Shown: positions 1 through 9,490, numbered from the stretch's first letter. The stretch is 45,461 bases of DNA from Clostridiales bacterium (GCA_017428545.1 JAFRQR010000018.1:1-45461), one strand, 5' to 3'. Translations and numbers: made by a program. The notes: generated from the sequence alone by a model not told the origin.

Positions 1-2406
1 AACGCATGCCATGATTTCCTCACCGTAGTCAGCATCAGGTACACCGATAACCTGTACGTCCTGAATCTTCTCATGTGTATACAGGAAGTCCTCGATCTCC
101 TTAGGATAGATGTTCTCTCCGCCTCTGATGATCATATCCTTGATACGGCCGGTGATCTTGTAGTAGCCTTCCGGTGTTCTTCGGGCGAGGTCACCGGTAT
201 GCAGCCAGCCGTCCTCATCGATCGCGGCCTTAGTTGCTTCAGGCATCTTGTAGTAACCCTTCATGATGTTGTAACCACGTGCGCAGAACTCACCATCCAC
301 GTTATCCGGCAGAACTTCGTTTGTGGCCGGATCAACGATACGGCACTCAACACCCGGAAGTTCTTTACCGACGGTCTGGACACGGACTTCGATGGAATCA
401 TCGACATGGCTCTGGGTGCAGCCCGGAGCAGCCTCTGTCTGACCGTAAACGATCGTGATCTCTTTCATGTTCATCTTATTCACAACGTCTTCCATGACCG
501 GGATCGGACACGGAGAACCTGCCATGATACCTGTTCTCATGTAAGAGAAGTCTGTCTTTTCGAAGTCAGGATTTTCCAAAAGCGCGATAAACATCGTCGG
601 AACACCATGCATCGCTGTAACACGACGAGCCGTGATGGAAGCGAGTACTTTTCGCGGAGAGAAGTAATCGAGCGGAACCATCGTAACACCGTGGGTTACG
701 GAAGCGGTCATCGCAAGTACCATACCGAAGCAGTGGAACATCGGCACCTGGATCAGGAGTCTGTCCTCGGTGGAGAGGTTCATGCAGTCACCGATGCACT
801 TACCGTTGTTGAGAACGTTTCTGTGAGTGAGCATAACGCCCTTCGGGAAACCTGTCGTACCGGAAGTGTACTGCATGTTGCAGACTTCGTCCGGCTGAGT
901 TGCATCGATCATGGCGCGAAGGTCCGCATCGCTTACCTTGCCGTCTGCCGTCTCGAACTCATCGTCCCAGAAGAAGCAGCCGTCGTAACGGTTGTCGATC
1001 GTGATGACGTTCTTTAAGTACGGAAGTCTCTCGGAGACCATCTCGCCCGGCTTGGATTTCGCAAGTTCAGGGCAGATCTCGTTGACGATATCGACGTAGT
1101 TGATGTCCTTGTAGCCGTCCATCATGACGAGCGTGTCGGAATCGGACTGGCGCAGCAGGTACTCGATCTCGTGGATCTTATAAGCAGTATTTACGGTAAC
1201 AAGTACAGCACCGATACGGACGCAGGCCCAGAAAGTCAGGAACCACTGCGGACGGTTGGTGGCCCAGAGAGCTACGTGGGAATCCTTCTTAACGCCCATA
1301 GCCATGAGCATCTTGGAAACGCGGTCAACATCATCTCTGAACTCGCTGTATGTTCTTGTGTAGTCACGCATTGTGTAAGCAAAAGCGGTCTGGTCCGGGA
1401 ACTCGGTCGCAACCTTATCGAGCATCTGACCGAAGGTCATCTCGACGAGCACGTCCTTCTCGAACATTCTCTGGCCCTTGCCTTTTTCGACGTACTTGAT
1501 GTTGGACGGAACGACCTCGATCGGCGGTTCCGGACGGACTTCCGGCTTGCTCTCTTTCTTAGAGGGCTCGATCATCTTCTTGCTGCCCTTGTTCTTCTCC
1601 CAGGCGCGTACGAAGTTGATGAACTGCGGGAATACGATCGCTGCGCTCTCGATCTCTCTTGCCCAGCGCTTTACCCACTCGAGGGAAACGAATCCATCGT
1701 AGCCGTTTTTATCCAGCAGCTCGAAAAGCGCCTCCAGCGGAAGATCGCCGTGGCCCGGCAGACGGTAAGCCACGCTGCCGTCAGCTTCTTTAATAGAATC
1801 TTTTACGTGGATGTAGCAGACATACTCACCGACGTTTGCCCATGTCGTCTCGACGGACTCGCCGAAATAACGGAACGGGTGATGCACGTCCCACAGTACT
1901 TTTACATAAGGAGAATCCACTGCATCGATGAGCTTTCTCAAACGTGCAGTATCTGCATAGACACCGTTGGTCTCAACAAGGAGAGTAACGTTCTTGCCTT
2001 CGCACAGCGGAGCCAGATCCTTAAGCGCCGCAATGATTTTCTCATCGTCGACTTCGCCTTCCGGTGCCGGATGGGCATCCGCGAGGATACGTACATAAGA
2101 AGCGCCGCACTTATTTGCAAGCGCTACATATTCACCGATCTCGGTCGGCGCGATCTTGGCGCCGTCTTCGTAAGCCAGTACGCAGTTAGAGGAGAAGCAT
2201 GGAATCTCCAAACCGAGCTTTCTAAGGTTTTCCATGGTGCGGTCCACTTCCGACGGAAGGAACGGCTTTGCATGGGACGCGGTGATCTCTTCACCAAGTC
2301 CTCTGATCTCAATGCCTGCGTAGCCAAGGTCATGGGCCATCGGATAGATGTCCTTCCAAGACCACTCGGGGCATGCCAGTGTGGAAAATGCCAGTTTCAT
2401 AGCCAT
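1..2406 (-). CDS. TIM-barrel (xylose isomerase-like) / acyl-CoA synthetase fusion, 3' end beyond window
   Basis: The frame is open from ATG at 2406 (GGAGG upstream) to base 1, about 802 codons; the C-terminus is outside the window. Residues 1 to about 265 are a sugar-phosphate isomerase/epimerase or AP-endonuclease-2-like TIM barrel with the expected metal ligands in order: E145 (LVETNG), D173 (LWDVHHP), H200 (YIHVKD) and E243 (SLEW). A Lys/Pro/Glu-rich linker (about 265-302) leads to an AMP-forming acyl-CoA synthetase: P-loop YTSGTTGFPK (513-522), then YGQTEAAPG, WLHTGDL and ITGRIKDMIIRGGENIYP. The synthetase half should adenylate a fatty or other carboxylic acid and load it on CoA; the substrate is unknown. 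I translated the junction by hand and found no stop or frameshift. The role of the barrel in one chain with a CoA ligase is not known to me. Confidence 0.88.
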   Translation of the reverse strand, partial: MAMKLAFSTLACPEWSWKDIYPMAHDLGYAGIEIRGLGEEITASHAKPFLPSEVDRTMENLRKLGLEIPCFSSNCVLAYEDGAKIAPTEIGEYVALANKCGASYVRILADAHPAPEGEVDDEKIIAALKDLAPLCEGKNVTLLVETNGVYADTARLRKLIDAVDSPYVKVLWDVHHPFRYFGESVETTWANVGEYVCYIHVKDSIKEADGSVAYRLPGHGDLPLEALFELLDKNGYDGFVSLEWVKRWAREIESAAIVFPQFINFVRAWEKNKGSKKMIEPSKKESKPEVRPEPPIEVVPSNIKYVEKGKGQRMFEKDVLVEMTFGQMLDKVATEFPDQTAFAYTMRDYTRTYSEFRDDVDRVSKMLMAMGVKKDSHVALWATNRPQWFLTFWACVRIGAVLVTVNTAYKIHEIEYLLRQSDSDTLVMMDGYKDINYVDIVNEICPELAKSKPGEMVSERLPYLKNVITIDNRYDGCFFWDDEFETADGKVSDADLRAMIDATQPDEVCNMQYTSGTTGFPKGVMLTHRNVLNNGKCIGDCMNLSTEDRLLIQVPMFHCFGMVLAMTASVTHGVTMVPLDYFSPRKVLASITARRVTAMHGVPTMFIALLENPDFEKTDFSYMRTGIMAGSPCPIPVMEDVVNKMNMKEITIVYGQTEAAPGCTQSHVDDSIEVRVQTVGKELPGVECRIVDPATNEVLPDNVDGEFCARGYNIMKGYYKMPEATKAAIDEDGWLHTGDLARRTPEGYYKITGRIKDMIIRGGENIYPKEIEDFLYTHEKIQDVQVIGVPDADYGEEIMACV

Positions 2407-2432
2407 TTCGAAAACCTCCGGTTAAAAATGCC

Positions 2433-2457
2433 GTGATACTCTTACGCAGGATATCAC
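2433..2457. promoter_or_regulatory. Inverted repeat upstream of the fusion gene, possible operator
   Basis: GTGATA and TATCAC are separated by 13 bases and lie 27 to 51 bases upstream of the start codon at 2406. The arms are only 6 bp, so chance is possible. No clear promoter was identified around it. Confidence 0.25.
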
Positions 2458-2575
2458 AGCATAAAATCATTTAACGGGACTAGCATACACCCATAAATTA
2501 AGAAAAGAAACGGTTAAGAAGTGCTTTTGCCAAAGAAAGGCAAAAAAGCGGAAGAAAACATAAACTCCTATGACC

Positions 2576-4444
2576 TTACACGGGTTTCGTCGCGAAAAGC
2601 GCCTCGACCTCCTGCTCCATGACAGGGCGGCCCCAGATGTTGCCCTGTACGTAATCGCACTGGTATTTGGTCAGAATATCGAGCTGTCTTCTGTCATCAA
2701 CGCCCTCGGCGATAACACGGATCTTCATCTGGTGTACAAGACCGATGATGGATCCGACCATGAGGCGCTGGGTGTTTTTGATCGGCAGGTCATCCACGAA
2801 AGACTTATCGATCTTCAGAACGTGGATCGGGAGCTGGCGCAGATAATTCAGCGAAGAATAGCCGGTACCGAAGTCGTCGAGCGCGACGGTGATACCCATA
2901 TCGGAAACTTCCTGGAGTACTTTTACCGCATAATCAACATTGGAAACCATGACCGACTCCGTCACTTCGAATTCGAGGTTCTTCGGATCGATGCCGGTCT
3001 TTTTGATGATACGGTGCACGGACTGCATGAACATCGGACTCATCAGCTGCACGGCAGAGATATTTACGGACATCACTCCGTTCCAGCCGGTGGCTTCCTT
3101 GATGCGGTTCATCGCAAGGCATGCGGACTCGAGTACCCACTCGCCTAAGGGGACGATAAAGCCTACGGACTCGGCGACCGGGATGAATTCCGTCGGCGGA
3201 ACTTCGCCGAACTTTTCGGAATTCCAGCGGCAGAGTGCCTCAAATCCGCGGAGTTTTCTTTCCTTCATGTCGTACTGCGGCTGGAAACAAAGATACAGTT
3301 CCCTATTCTTGATCGCATTGAGAAGACGGCTCTCATACTTGATCTTGCGCATGATGTCGTCCTTCATTTCTTTTCTGTAGAACTGCACCATGTTCTTGCC
3401 GTATTCCTTGGCCTTATACATGGCGGTCTCCGCACACTTGATGAGGTCTGCGGAAGTCGTGCCGTCCTGCGGGAAGAAAGATACACCGAAACTCGCGGTA
3501 ACCGTGTATTCGGAATCTTCGATGGTAAACGGTTTTGTAAAAGTATCTCTGAGGCTCTCGACATAATTGAGCATCTCTTCGTCCGTGAACTGGCGCTGCA
3601 CGATGATCGCGAATTCGTCTCCGCCCCAGCGGCCGATCATATCCTCGGAATCGATACTGGAAGTAAGACGCGTTGCAGCCGCCTGAAGGATCATGTCGCC
3701 GACCTTATGGCCCATCGAATCGTTAATGGTCTTAAAGTTATCCAGATCGACATAGATCAGGGCAAACGGCATATTCTTGTTGGAAAGAAGACTGATCAGA
3801 AGATCCATTCTGTCCGTGATCTTGATACGGTTCGGAAGTCCGGTGACCGTGTCAAAATGATTCATCTGGTAAAGGCGCTCTTCGTTTTCCTTCATGGCGC
3901 GGTTATATTCGGAAAGAAGATTATTCTGTCTCTTCGTTTCTTCTTCACGTTTTTTCAAGTCGCTGTTGGCCTGCTCCAGTTCTTCTGTTTTTGCGGCCAC
4001 GCGCTCGATCTCCTGCTTCACACGGCGGTTATATGCGAGGATGATGCCTACGATGATCAGACTCAGGATCGTCGTGGTAAGCCCGTTTAATGCGAAGCTG
4101 TCCGAAAAGCGCACAAGTATTACGATCGATGCAATGATCTGAAGGAAGGTCATGACCAGTACGGCAATAAAACCCTTCGTGTTCAGGGACTGCACGATCA
4201 ATATGGAAAGCATGAGCTGGACGATCGTAAAGATGCCTCGTACCGGCATCAGAAATTCAAAAGCAGGAACGGTAACTACGAGAGGATTAAGAACGGCAAA
4301 AACCAGAAATGACAATACATACAAAACGATCCTTAAAGCAACATGCCGCTGTTCTTCCTCGGGATACAGACTTGAGGCCACATATTTATCGACAAAAGTC
4401 GCATCTTCCGGAAAGACTTCTTTATACTCGTTATCTTGCGTCAT
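2576..4444 (-). CDS. Membrane GGDEF-EAL protein (c-di-GMP synthase/phosphodiesterase)
   Basis: 622 aa. Residues 33-138 hold about five hydrophobic helices (membrane sensor region), followed by a charged coiled coil (about 140-190), a GGDEF domain (intact GGDEF at 274-278) and an EAL domain (EAL at 402-404). Later EAL motifs are present: NISAVQL, EVTES, DDFGTGYSSL and KIDKSF, so both active sites look intact. The RxxD product-inhibition site expected just before GGDEF reads DSED (265-268), so feedback inhibition by c-di-GMP is probably absent. No periplasmic sensor domain is evident. It is transcribed divergently from the HAD gene at 4633. Whether synthesis or hydrolysis dominates cannot be told from sequence. 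Confidence 0.93.
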   Translation of the reverse strand: MTQDNEYKEVFPEDATFVDKYVASSLYPEEEQRHVALRIVLYVLSFLVFAVLNPLVVTVPAFEFLMPVRGIFTIVQLMLSILIVQSLNTKGFIAVLVMTFLQIIASIVILVRFSDSFALNGLTTTILSLIIVGIILAYNRRVKQEIERVAAKTEELEQANSDLKKREEETKRQNNLLSEYNRAMKENEERLYQMNHFDTVTGLPNRIKITDRMDLLISLLSNKNMPFALIYVDLDNFKTINDSMGHKVGDMILQAAATRLTSSIDSEDMIGRWGGDEFAIIVQRQFTDEEMLNYVESLRDTFTKPFTIEDSEYTVTASFGVSFFPQDGTTSADLIKCAETAMYKAKEYGKNMVQFYRKEMKDDIMRKIKYESRLLNAIKNRELYLCFQPQYDMKERKLRGFEALCRWNSEKFGEVPPTEFIPVAESVGFIVPLGEWVLESACLAMNRIKEATGWNGVMSVNISAVQLMSPMFMQSVHRIIKKTGIDPKNLEFEVTESVMVSNVDYAVKVLQEVSDMGITVALDDFGTGYSSLNYLRQLPIHVLKIDKSFVDDLPIKNTQRLMVGSIIGLVHQMKIRVIAEGVDDRRQLDILTKYQCDYVQGNIWGRPVMEQEVEALFATKPV

Positions 4445-4490
4445 ACCCTACCCTCTCCCGTTTTATATACGCAGATACATTATGCACGAA

Positions 4491-4511
4491 AATACTGCTG
4501 TTTGCAGTATT
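4491..4511. promoter_or_regulatory. Perfect palindrome between divergent genes, with a repeated half site
   Basis: AATACTGC and GCAGTATT flank a 5-base centre. The half site recurs at 4611-4618 inside a 15-base exact direct repeat (4501-4515 and 4608-4622) that ends just before the HAD ribosome binding site. This is a candidate operator for the divergent GGDEF-EAL and HAD genes; no regulator is known. Confidence 0.4.
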
Positions 4512-4532
4512 TTTCCGTATTTTGTTTGAAAA

Positions 4533-4563
4533 TTGAAATAAACTTCATTCGTAATGGTATAAT
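4533..4563 (+). promoter_or_regulatory. Putative sigma-A promoter of the HAD gene
   Basis: TTGAAA at 4533-4538 and a perfect TATAAT at 4558-4563 are 19 bases apart, slightly long. The site lies 70 bases upstream of the HAD start at 4633. Confidence 0.45.
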
Positions 4564-4632
4564 CTTTCTCACAAATAGTAAATTCAGAGAATTTGATATT
4601 TGGCATTTTTGCAGTATTTTTCGGGAGTTTTT

Positions 4633-5277
4633 ATGTTTTTACCAAAAGCCGCGATTTTCGATCTGGACGGGACTCTTCTTGACTCGATGTGGTGCTGGAG
4701 AAAGATCGATGCCGATTTTCTCGCTTCCCGCGGACACATCGTCACACCGGACTATACCGATGCCATCAAGTGCATGGGCTGGGACGAGGGCGCCCGCTAC
4801 ACCATCGACAGATACGGCCTTTCCGAGACTCCCGAGCAGGTCATCGATGCCTGGTTCGACTTGTCCGAAGAATATTACCGGACCAAGATCCCGATGAAGC
4901 CCTATGCCAAGGAGTACCTCACTTTTCTTCACGAGCACCATGTTCCGATGGCCATAGCGACATCCATGGAACCGAAAAAGAATATCGACGTCGTCATCGA
5001 TACGAACGGACTTCGCCATTTTTTTCAGAACATCACGATGAATAACGAAGTGTCCCGCGGAAAAGGTTTCCCGGACATCTATCTTCTCGCCGCTTCGCGT
5101 CTTTGCGTCGATCCGGCCGAATGCGTCGTTTTCGAGGACATCCTTGCCGCCGTAAGAGGCGCTAAAGCAGGAGGTTTTCAGACCGTGGCCATCTTCGACG
5201 AACTTTCCGAGGCCGACTGGCCGGATATGCAAAAAGAAGCGACCGTAGCCGCTTCTTCCTGGAAAGACCTTTTGTAA
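4633..5277 (+). CDS. HAD-superfamily hydrolase (beta-phosphoglucomutase-like phosphatase)
   Basis: 214 aa. I chose ATG 4633 because GGGAG precedes it by a normal distance and the next residues lead straight into motif I, IFDLDGTLLDS. An insert cap domain follows. Motif II is IATSM, the motif III lysine is in the GKGFPDIY region, and the acidic motif is VFEDILAAVRGAKAGG. These match HAD subfamily IA phosphatases/phosphomutases acting on small phosphorylated metabolites; the substrate cannot be told. It is monocistronic and convergent with the zinc-ribbon gene, 9 bases away. AAAAGCAC overlaps its stop codon. Confidence 0.87.
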   Translation: MFLPKAAIFDLDGTLLDSMWCWRKIDADFLASRGHIVTPDYTDAIKCMGWDEGARYTIDRYGLSETPEQVIDAWFDLSEEYYRTKIPMKPYAKEYLTFLHEHHVPMAIATSMEPKKNIDVVIDTNGLRHFFQNITMNNEVSRGKGFPDIYLLAASRLCVDPAECVVFEDILAAVRGAKAGGFQTVAIFDELSEADWPDMQKEATVAASSWKDLL

Positions 5278-5286
5278 AAGCACTTT

Positions 5287-5898
5287 TCAGAAAAGGTATC
5301 TGAGGAAACTGATCACGCCTAAGAACAAAAATCCGATCGCCAAAAAGAAGATCAGCTGGATGGCAAGTGAGATCACGCCTAAGATCCAGCCGAGTTTGGC
5401 CAGGCTCTTTTTCGATCCGTTGTTGACGTGACCGATAATACCGAGGGTGATCGCGACAAGGCTGATCACGCAGAGCGGATTGAAGACCAGGGAAATGAAT
5501 CCGAAGATCAGGGCCAGGACACACGTGTTCTCCAGGTCCGTCTTATAGGGATTTCTTAGTTTTTCCTCATATTCTTTTCTGTCTTTATCGTTGAAAGGAA
5601 TCGTGTTCGGCGTCTCGGCACGGCGGGAATTCGGGCCCTCTGCCGCCACATACGGGACCTGCCCGGGTGTTTGGGGCGGAGTAGGAGTTCCCGGATAAGA
5701 AGGCTCCTCGGTATACGGCTTTTCGACCGGGACCGGCATCGGGATGACCGGTGCAGAAGCAGACGCAGATTCAGAGATCACAGAAGGATCCTGCGAAGGG
5801 CCGCTCTTCGGAAGTTCTTTTTCCAAAGTGTTACCGCAGTTCTTGCAGAACGTGACGCCTTCCGGATTCTCGTTTTTACAGTACTTGCAGACCGTCAT
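5287..5898 (-). CDS. Zinc-ribbon membrane protein with DUF4190-like domain
   Basis: 203 aa. The N-terminus is a zinc ribbon (C4, C7, C18, C21). A Pro/Ser-rich linker (about 30-105) follows, then two strongly hydrophobic segments separated by a GHVNNGSKKSLAKLG loop, as in DUF4190 proteins. There is no signal peptide, so the ribbon should be cytoplasmic and tethered to the membrane. The function of such proteins is not known. It lies 14 bases downstream of the DUF1846 gene and may be cotranscribed with it. Confidence 0.75.
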   Translation of the reverse strand: MTVCKYCKNENPEGVTFCKNCGNTLEKELPKSGPSQDPSVISESASASAPVIPMPVPVEKPYTEEPSYPGTPTPPQTPGQVPYVAAEGPNSRRAETPNTIPFNDKDRKEYEEKLRNPYKTDLENTCVLALIFGFISLVFNPLCVISLVAITLGIIGHVNNGSKKSLAKLGWILGVISLAIQLIFFLAIGFLFLGVISFLRYLF

Positions 5899-5912
5899 TC
5901 CTACTTCTCCGA

Positions 5913-7397
5913 TTACTTGTTATAGAGTTTCTTCTTTGCGTATTCCGGCTCACAGGTGATGTTGATGCCGAGTTTTCTGAATACGCCCTCGTCTACGCCG
6001 GAAAGGATCGTGGTGGAGTGCGCGTCACTGTGGCGGAGATTATTGATCTGCTGCATCGCAAGCTCGGCGACCGGGTTCGTCGCAGCACTCATGGCGAGCG
6101 CGATCAGTACTTCATCCGTATGCAATCTCGGGTTATGGTTGCCCATATGGTTGACCTTCAGATCCTGGATCGGTCCGATAACGTTAGGTGAGATCAATGG
6201 GATCTCGTGCTGGATGCCGCCGAGGACTTTCAGTGCATTGAGAAGAACAGCTGCCGAAGCGCCGAGGAATTCGGAATTCTTACCGGTAACGATCTGTCCG
6301 TCCGGAAGCTCGAGGGCGACAGCCGGACCGTGTGTGGACTCCGCGCGGACGAGCGCTGCGGAAACGACACGGCGGTCATTGATCTCGATGCCGGACTTAT
6401 TCATCAGAAGCTCGATCTTAGAAACATCCTGTCCCTCAGACAGGCCCTGACGGACCATACACTTGGCCTGGAAGTATCTTCTGATGATCTCCTGCTTACT
6501 TGCTTCTCTGCAGGCCTCGTCATCCACGATGGCGAATCCCGCCATGTTAACGCCCATATCCGTCGGGCTCTTGTACGGGGACTCGCCGTAGATCTTTTCG
6601 AAGATCGCGTTAACGACCGGGAAGATCTCTACGTCGCGGTTGTAATTGACCGTGGTCTCGCCGTATGCCTCGAGGTGGAACGGGTCGATCATGTTGACAT
6701 CTGCCAGATCAGCGGTCGCTGCTTCGTAAGCGATATTGACAGGATGCGTCAGCGGCAGGCTCCAGATCGGGAAAGTCTCGAACTTCGCATAGCCGGCCTT
6801 GATGCCGCGGATATTTTCGTGATAAAGCTGAGAAAGGCAGGTCGCCATCTTTCCGGAACCCGGGCCCGGAGCCGTAACGACTACGAGGGAACGTGTCGTC
6901 TCGATATATTCGTTCTTGCCGTATCCTTCGTCACTTACGATCAGCGGGACGTTCATCGGATAGCCCGCGATCGGGTACTGCTTATAGACTTTGATGCCGA
7001 GCTGATGAAGTCTCTTAGCAAACTGCTCGGCCAGAGGCTGGTTCGTATACTGGGTGATCGTAACAGATCCTACGTAGAGTCCGATCTCGGTAAAAGCATC
7101 GATCAGGCGGAGCACTTCCTGGTCGTATGTGATGCCGAGGTCTCCTCTTCTTTTATTCTTCTCGATGGCGTCTGCGTTGATCGCGATAACGATCTCGGCT
7201 TCGTCTTTGAGCTCTAAGAGCATCTTTACTTTACTGTCCGGCTCAAAACCCGGAAGAACACGGGAAGCGTGGTAGTCATCGAAGAGCTTGCCGCCGAATT
7301 CCAGATAGAGTTTTCCGCCGAATTTACCGATTCGGTCACGGATCTTCTGCGACTGCATCTGTACATACTTTTCATTGCTAAAGCCTTCTTTAAACAT
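5913..7397 (-). CDS. DUF1846 family protein
   Basis: 494 aa, the usual size of this widely conserved Firmicutes family. The start is ATG 7397; a GTG nine bases upstream (7406) is possible but too close to the AAGGGG ribosome binding site. APGPGSGK at 176-183 resembles a nucleotide-binding loop, and the [15 protein letters not shown] segment near the C-terminus is highly typical. Structures of the family show a multidomain, nucleotide-binding-like fold, but the biochemical role is not established. No membrane segments or signal peptide. A putative promoter lies at 7519-7546. Confidence 0.92.
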   Translation of the reverse strand: MFKEGFSNEKYVQMQSQKIRDRIGKFGGKLYLEFGGKLFDDYHASRVLPGFEPDSKVKMLLELKDEAEIVIAINADAIEKNKRRGDLGITYDQEVLRLIDAFTEIGLYVGSVTITQYTNQPLAEQFAKRLHQLGIKVYKQYPIAGYPMNVPLIVSDEGYGKNEYIETTRSLVVVTAPGPGSGKMATCLSQLYHENIRGIKAGYAKFETFPIWSLPLTHPVNIAYEAATADLADVNMIDPFHLEAYGETTVNYNRDVEIFPVVNAIFEKIYGESPYKSPTDMGVNMAGFAIVDDEACREASKQEIIRRYFQAKCMVRQGLSEGQDVSKIELLMNKSGIEINDRRVVSAALVRAESTHGPAVALELPDGQIVTGKNSEFLGASAAVLLNALKVLGGIQHEIPLISPNVIGPIQDLKVNHMGNHNPRLHTDEVLIALAMSAATNPVAELAMQQINNLRHSDAHSTTILSGVDEGVFRKLGINITCEPEYAKKKLYNK

Positions 7398-7518
7398 ACA
7401 ACTCACGCCCCTTTTTCAGAAAGACGAGGCTTATTCGTCTTCCTCTTTTACCAAATAAAAAGAGCTCCTCGCGAAAAATCTTGAGAAGCCCGTCAGCCTT
7501 TTTCAACGGCTCTTTGCA

Positions 7519-7546
7519 ATTATAACACATTTTGATATGCTGTCTA
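7519..7546 (-). promoter_or_regulatory. Putative promoter of the DUF1846 gene
   Basis: On the minus strand TAGACA (7541-7546) and a perfect TATAAT (7519-7524) are 16 bases apart, about 120 bases upstream of the ATG. It lies 34-61 bases upstream of the divergent dtd start, so the two genes share a short control region. Confidence 0.5.
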
Positions 7547-7579
7547 CATAACAATTCGGTCAAAAAGGAGTACTTTTCT

Positions 7580-8038
7580 ATGCGATTTTTGATCCAGCGC
7601 GTGACCTCGGCAAAAGTGGACGTCGACGGTAAAACCGTCGGTTCGATCGACCACGGATTCCTCGTTTTTATCGGGGTCTGTAATACCGATACGAAAGAGA
7701 TCGCCGACGGCATGGTCAAAAAACTCCTCGGCCTTCGGATCTTCCGCGACGAAAACGGAAAGACCAACTTAAGCCTTGCCGATGTCGGCGGAAGCCTGCT
7801 TCTTATTTCCCAGTTCACGCTTTATGCCGACTGCCACCACGGCAACCGTCCGTCGTTTATAAACGCGGGTTCTGCCGATCTTGCAAATGACCTTTATGAA
7901 TACATCATCAGTTCCTGCAAAAAGCAGATCCCGATCGTACAGACCGGGATCTTCGGTGCAGATATGGCAGTCTCGATCGAAAACCAGGGTCCTTTCACCA
8001 TCATGCTCGACAGCGAAGAGATCCTGAAGAAAAAGTAG
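7580..8038 (+). CDS. dtd: D-aminoacyl-tRNA deacylase
   Basis: 152 aa, typical length. Dtd hydrolyses D-amino acids (and glycine from tRNA-Ala) misattached to tRNA, in the cytoplasm. The N-terminus [18 protein letters not shown] is classical. Both active-site signatures are present: [10 protein letters not shown] with NRPSF nearby, and GPFTIMLDS in place of the usual GPVT motif. The start at 7580 follows AAGGAG at 7565-7570; the upstream in-frame extension is non-conserved. Only 2 bases separate its stop from that of the convergent serpin gene, leaving no room for an independent terminator. Confidence 0.94.
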   Translation: MRFLIQRVTSAKVDVDGKTVGSIDHGFLVFIGVCNTDTKEIADGMVKKLLGLRIFRDENGKTNLSLADVGGSLLLISQFTLYADCHHGNRPSFINAGSADLANDLYEYIISSCKKQIPIVQTGIFGADMAVSIENQGPFTIMLDSEEILKKK

Positions 8039-8040
8039 GA

Positions 8041-9339
8041 TCAATCCTGCTCTACCGTTTCGACGGTTCCCAGGAATACCGGAAGCCCGGTCCTCGTATC
8101 CACGATCGCGTAGGCAAACGGACGGTCGCATACGATCCAGATCTCATCTTCAGGACCAAGTCCCATCGTCATGATTTCGGTAGTTGCCGCCGCGGCCTGC
8201 GTGCCTTCCGGTGTTACTTTTATAAACGTCTTATGAAGAACGCTTCCGATGAATACCGATTCGGATGTCATGTTCGAAAAATCCGCTTTTCCGGAAAAAG
8301 CATCTTCCATACCCATTTCCGAGAGGATGTCCTTCATCTCGACAGAGAATTCCGAATTAAACTGTGGCATGTATGCACGGATCACTTTTGACGTATCCAT
8401 GCTGTTCCAGTAGGCCCGGTAATCATCTGCCGTCATCTCCGACATAAACTGATTGATGTCCACACCTTTCGCATGGGGAAGGATCGTCATAAACGCATAG
8501 TTGCCTTCCGCATAAGGTTTCAAGAACCCCTCCGCTTTTCCGTTATTGAAATAAACATGCTCCGTATCGTGGAGAAATTTCACGCTCTTCTTTTCTCCGT
8601 TTCCGTCACGGAATTCTTGCGAGCTCCGTTCATACTCGTCATACGGATCTTTCCATCTGGCATCAAAGGTGATCGTATTTGCCAGAACCATCGCGTCACC
8701 GGAACCGAGGTTGTCGATCACTTTGTTGATCATCCCGTCGGTCATCTGAGAGACCCAGCTGTTGATCTTATTGACACCGTTACTGTCAAAAGCGATCGGC
8801 TGCACTTCGGCATCAAAATGCTCGCTGACGTAGTTCAGGTAATCCTCATATACATAGTCGCTGATCTTTTCATTGAGCCACGCGGAATTGGCGATACCCA
8901 GCGTATCATCCGACATCTCGTACATGCGGTTAGACGCATAAAGCAATGCCTCCGAAGGTTCCGCACCCGGCACCATTGTTTCCGTCATCTGGTCAAGCGT
9001 TTCGCCATTGGCGCCGGCAGATGCCATCATCATCGTAAAGAACACTGAATCCGGGGATATCAGAACATTTTCTTTACCGGCACCCGAAGCGCATTTATTC
9101 ATCATTCCGAAAACGAACTCCAGATAGGCATCGTTCATCGCATCCGTATCCAGAGATTCCTTTCCATCCTTTGCCTGCGCAAGCTCAAAGACGGCTTCGT
9201 TTCCGTTCTCTCTTTCTTTGGTTTTGATATCGGAGATCTCTTTTCCGGAAGAGCTGTCTGTTTTTTTCGAACATCCTGCCGGAATACACCAAAGAAGTGT
9301 CGCGGCAAGTACTATAGCGATCAGTTTTTTCATTCTCAT
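8041..9339 (-). CDS. Serpin, lipoprotein-anchored, inhibitory type (serpin 1)
   Basis: 432 aa from ATG 9339, preceded by AAGGAGG. The signal peptide ends in a lipobox (IPAGC, C23), so it should be attached to the outer face of the membrane. The rest is a full serpin fold (HAIVLANTITFDARWKDPY-like core, then FAYAIVDTRTGLPVFLG at the end). The reactive-loop hinge GTQAAAATTE (379-388) has the small residues needed for loop insertion, so it should trap a protease. Counting from the P15 glycine, P1-P1' falls near G393-L394, with M392 and M390 adjacent; the target protease is unknown. It is a paralogue of the serpin at 16794. Confidence 0.93.
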   Translation of the reverse strand: MRMKKLIAIVLAATLLWCIPAGCSKKTDSSSGKEISDIKTKERENGNEAVFELAQAKDGKESLDTDAMNDAYLEFVFGMMNKCASGAGKENVLISPDSVFFTMMMASAGANGETLDQMTETMVPGAEPSEALLYASNRMYEMSDDTLGIANSAWLNEKISDYVYEDYLNYVSEHFDAEVQPIAFDSNGVNKINSWVSQMTDGMINKVIDNLGSGDAMVLANTITFDARWKDPYDEYERSSQEFRDGNGEKKSVKFLHDTEHVYFNNGKAEGFLKPYAEGNYAFMTILPHAKGVDINQFMSEMTADDYRAYWNSMDTSKVIRAYMPQFNSEFSVEMKDILSEMGMEDAFSGKADFSNMTSESVFIGSVLHKTFIKVTPEGTQAAAATTEIMTMGLGPEDEIWIVCDRPFAYAIVDTRTGLPVFLGTVETVEQD

Positions 9340-9378
9340 CGGCTGCACCTCCTTATCTTGGGCCGCCGCAATTAGCGA

Positions 9379-9397
9379 TGCGGAAATCGCTTCCGCA
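9379..9397 (-). promoter_or_regulatory. Hairpin in the serpin 1 leader
   Basis: A perfect 7-bp stem (TGCGGAA/TTCCGCA, 5-base loop) in the leader, about 40 bases before the start codon. There is no U-tract, so it is more likely an RNA-stability or translation element than a terminator. Confidence 0.35.
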
Positions 9398-9415
9398 GTT
9401 CTTTCTGACAGCCCC

Positions 9416-9421
9416 ATTATA
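9416..9421 (-). promoter_or_regulatory. Putative -10 box of serpin 1
   Basis: Perfect TATAAT on the minus strand about 80 bases upstream of the serpin start. The matching -35 region is weak (GTGGAG at 17 bases). Confidence 0.35.
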
Positions 9422-9490
9422 CAACAGAAAACACCTCGCTCCACAGTGCTTTTCCCGAGGGAACGTCCTCGTCCGTTTTCCCTCCTTCAG

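Noticed and set aside
2524..2548. Short hairpin TTTTGCC/GGCAAAA as a terminator of the GGDEF-EAL gene
   Set aside because: No run of T follows the stem on the transcribed strand, so it was not called as a terminator.
7398..7406. GTG start nine bases upstream for the DUF1846 protein
   Set aside because: AAGGGG sits one base from it, too close, while the ATG at 7397 has normal spacing.
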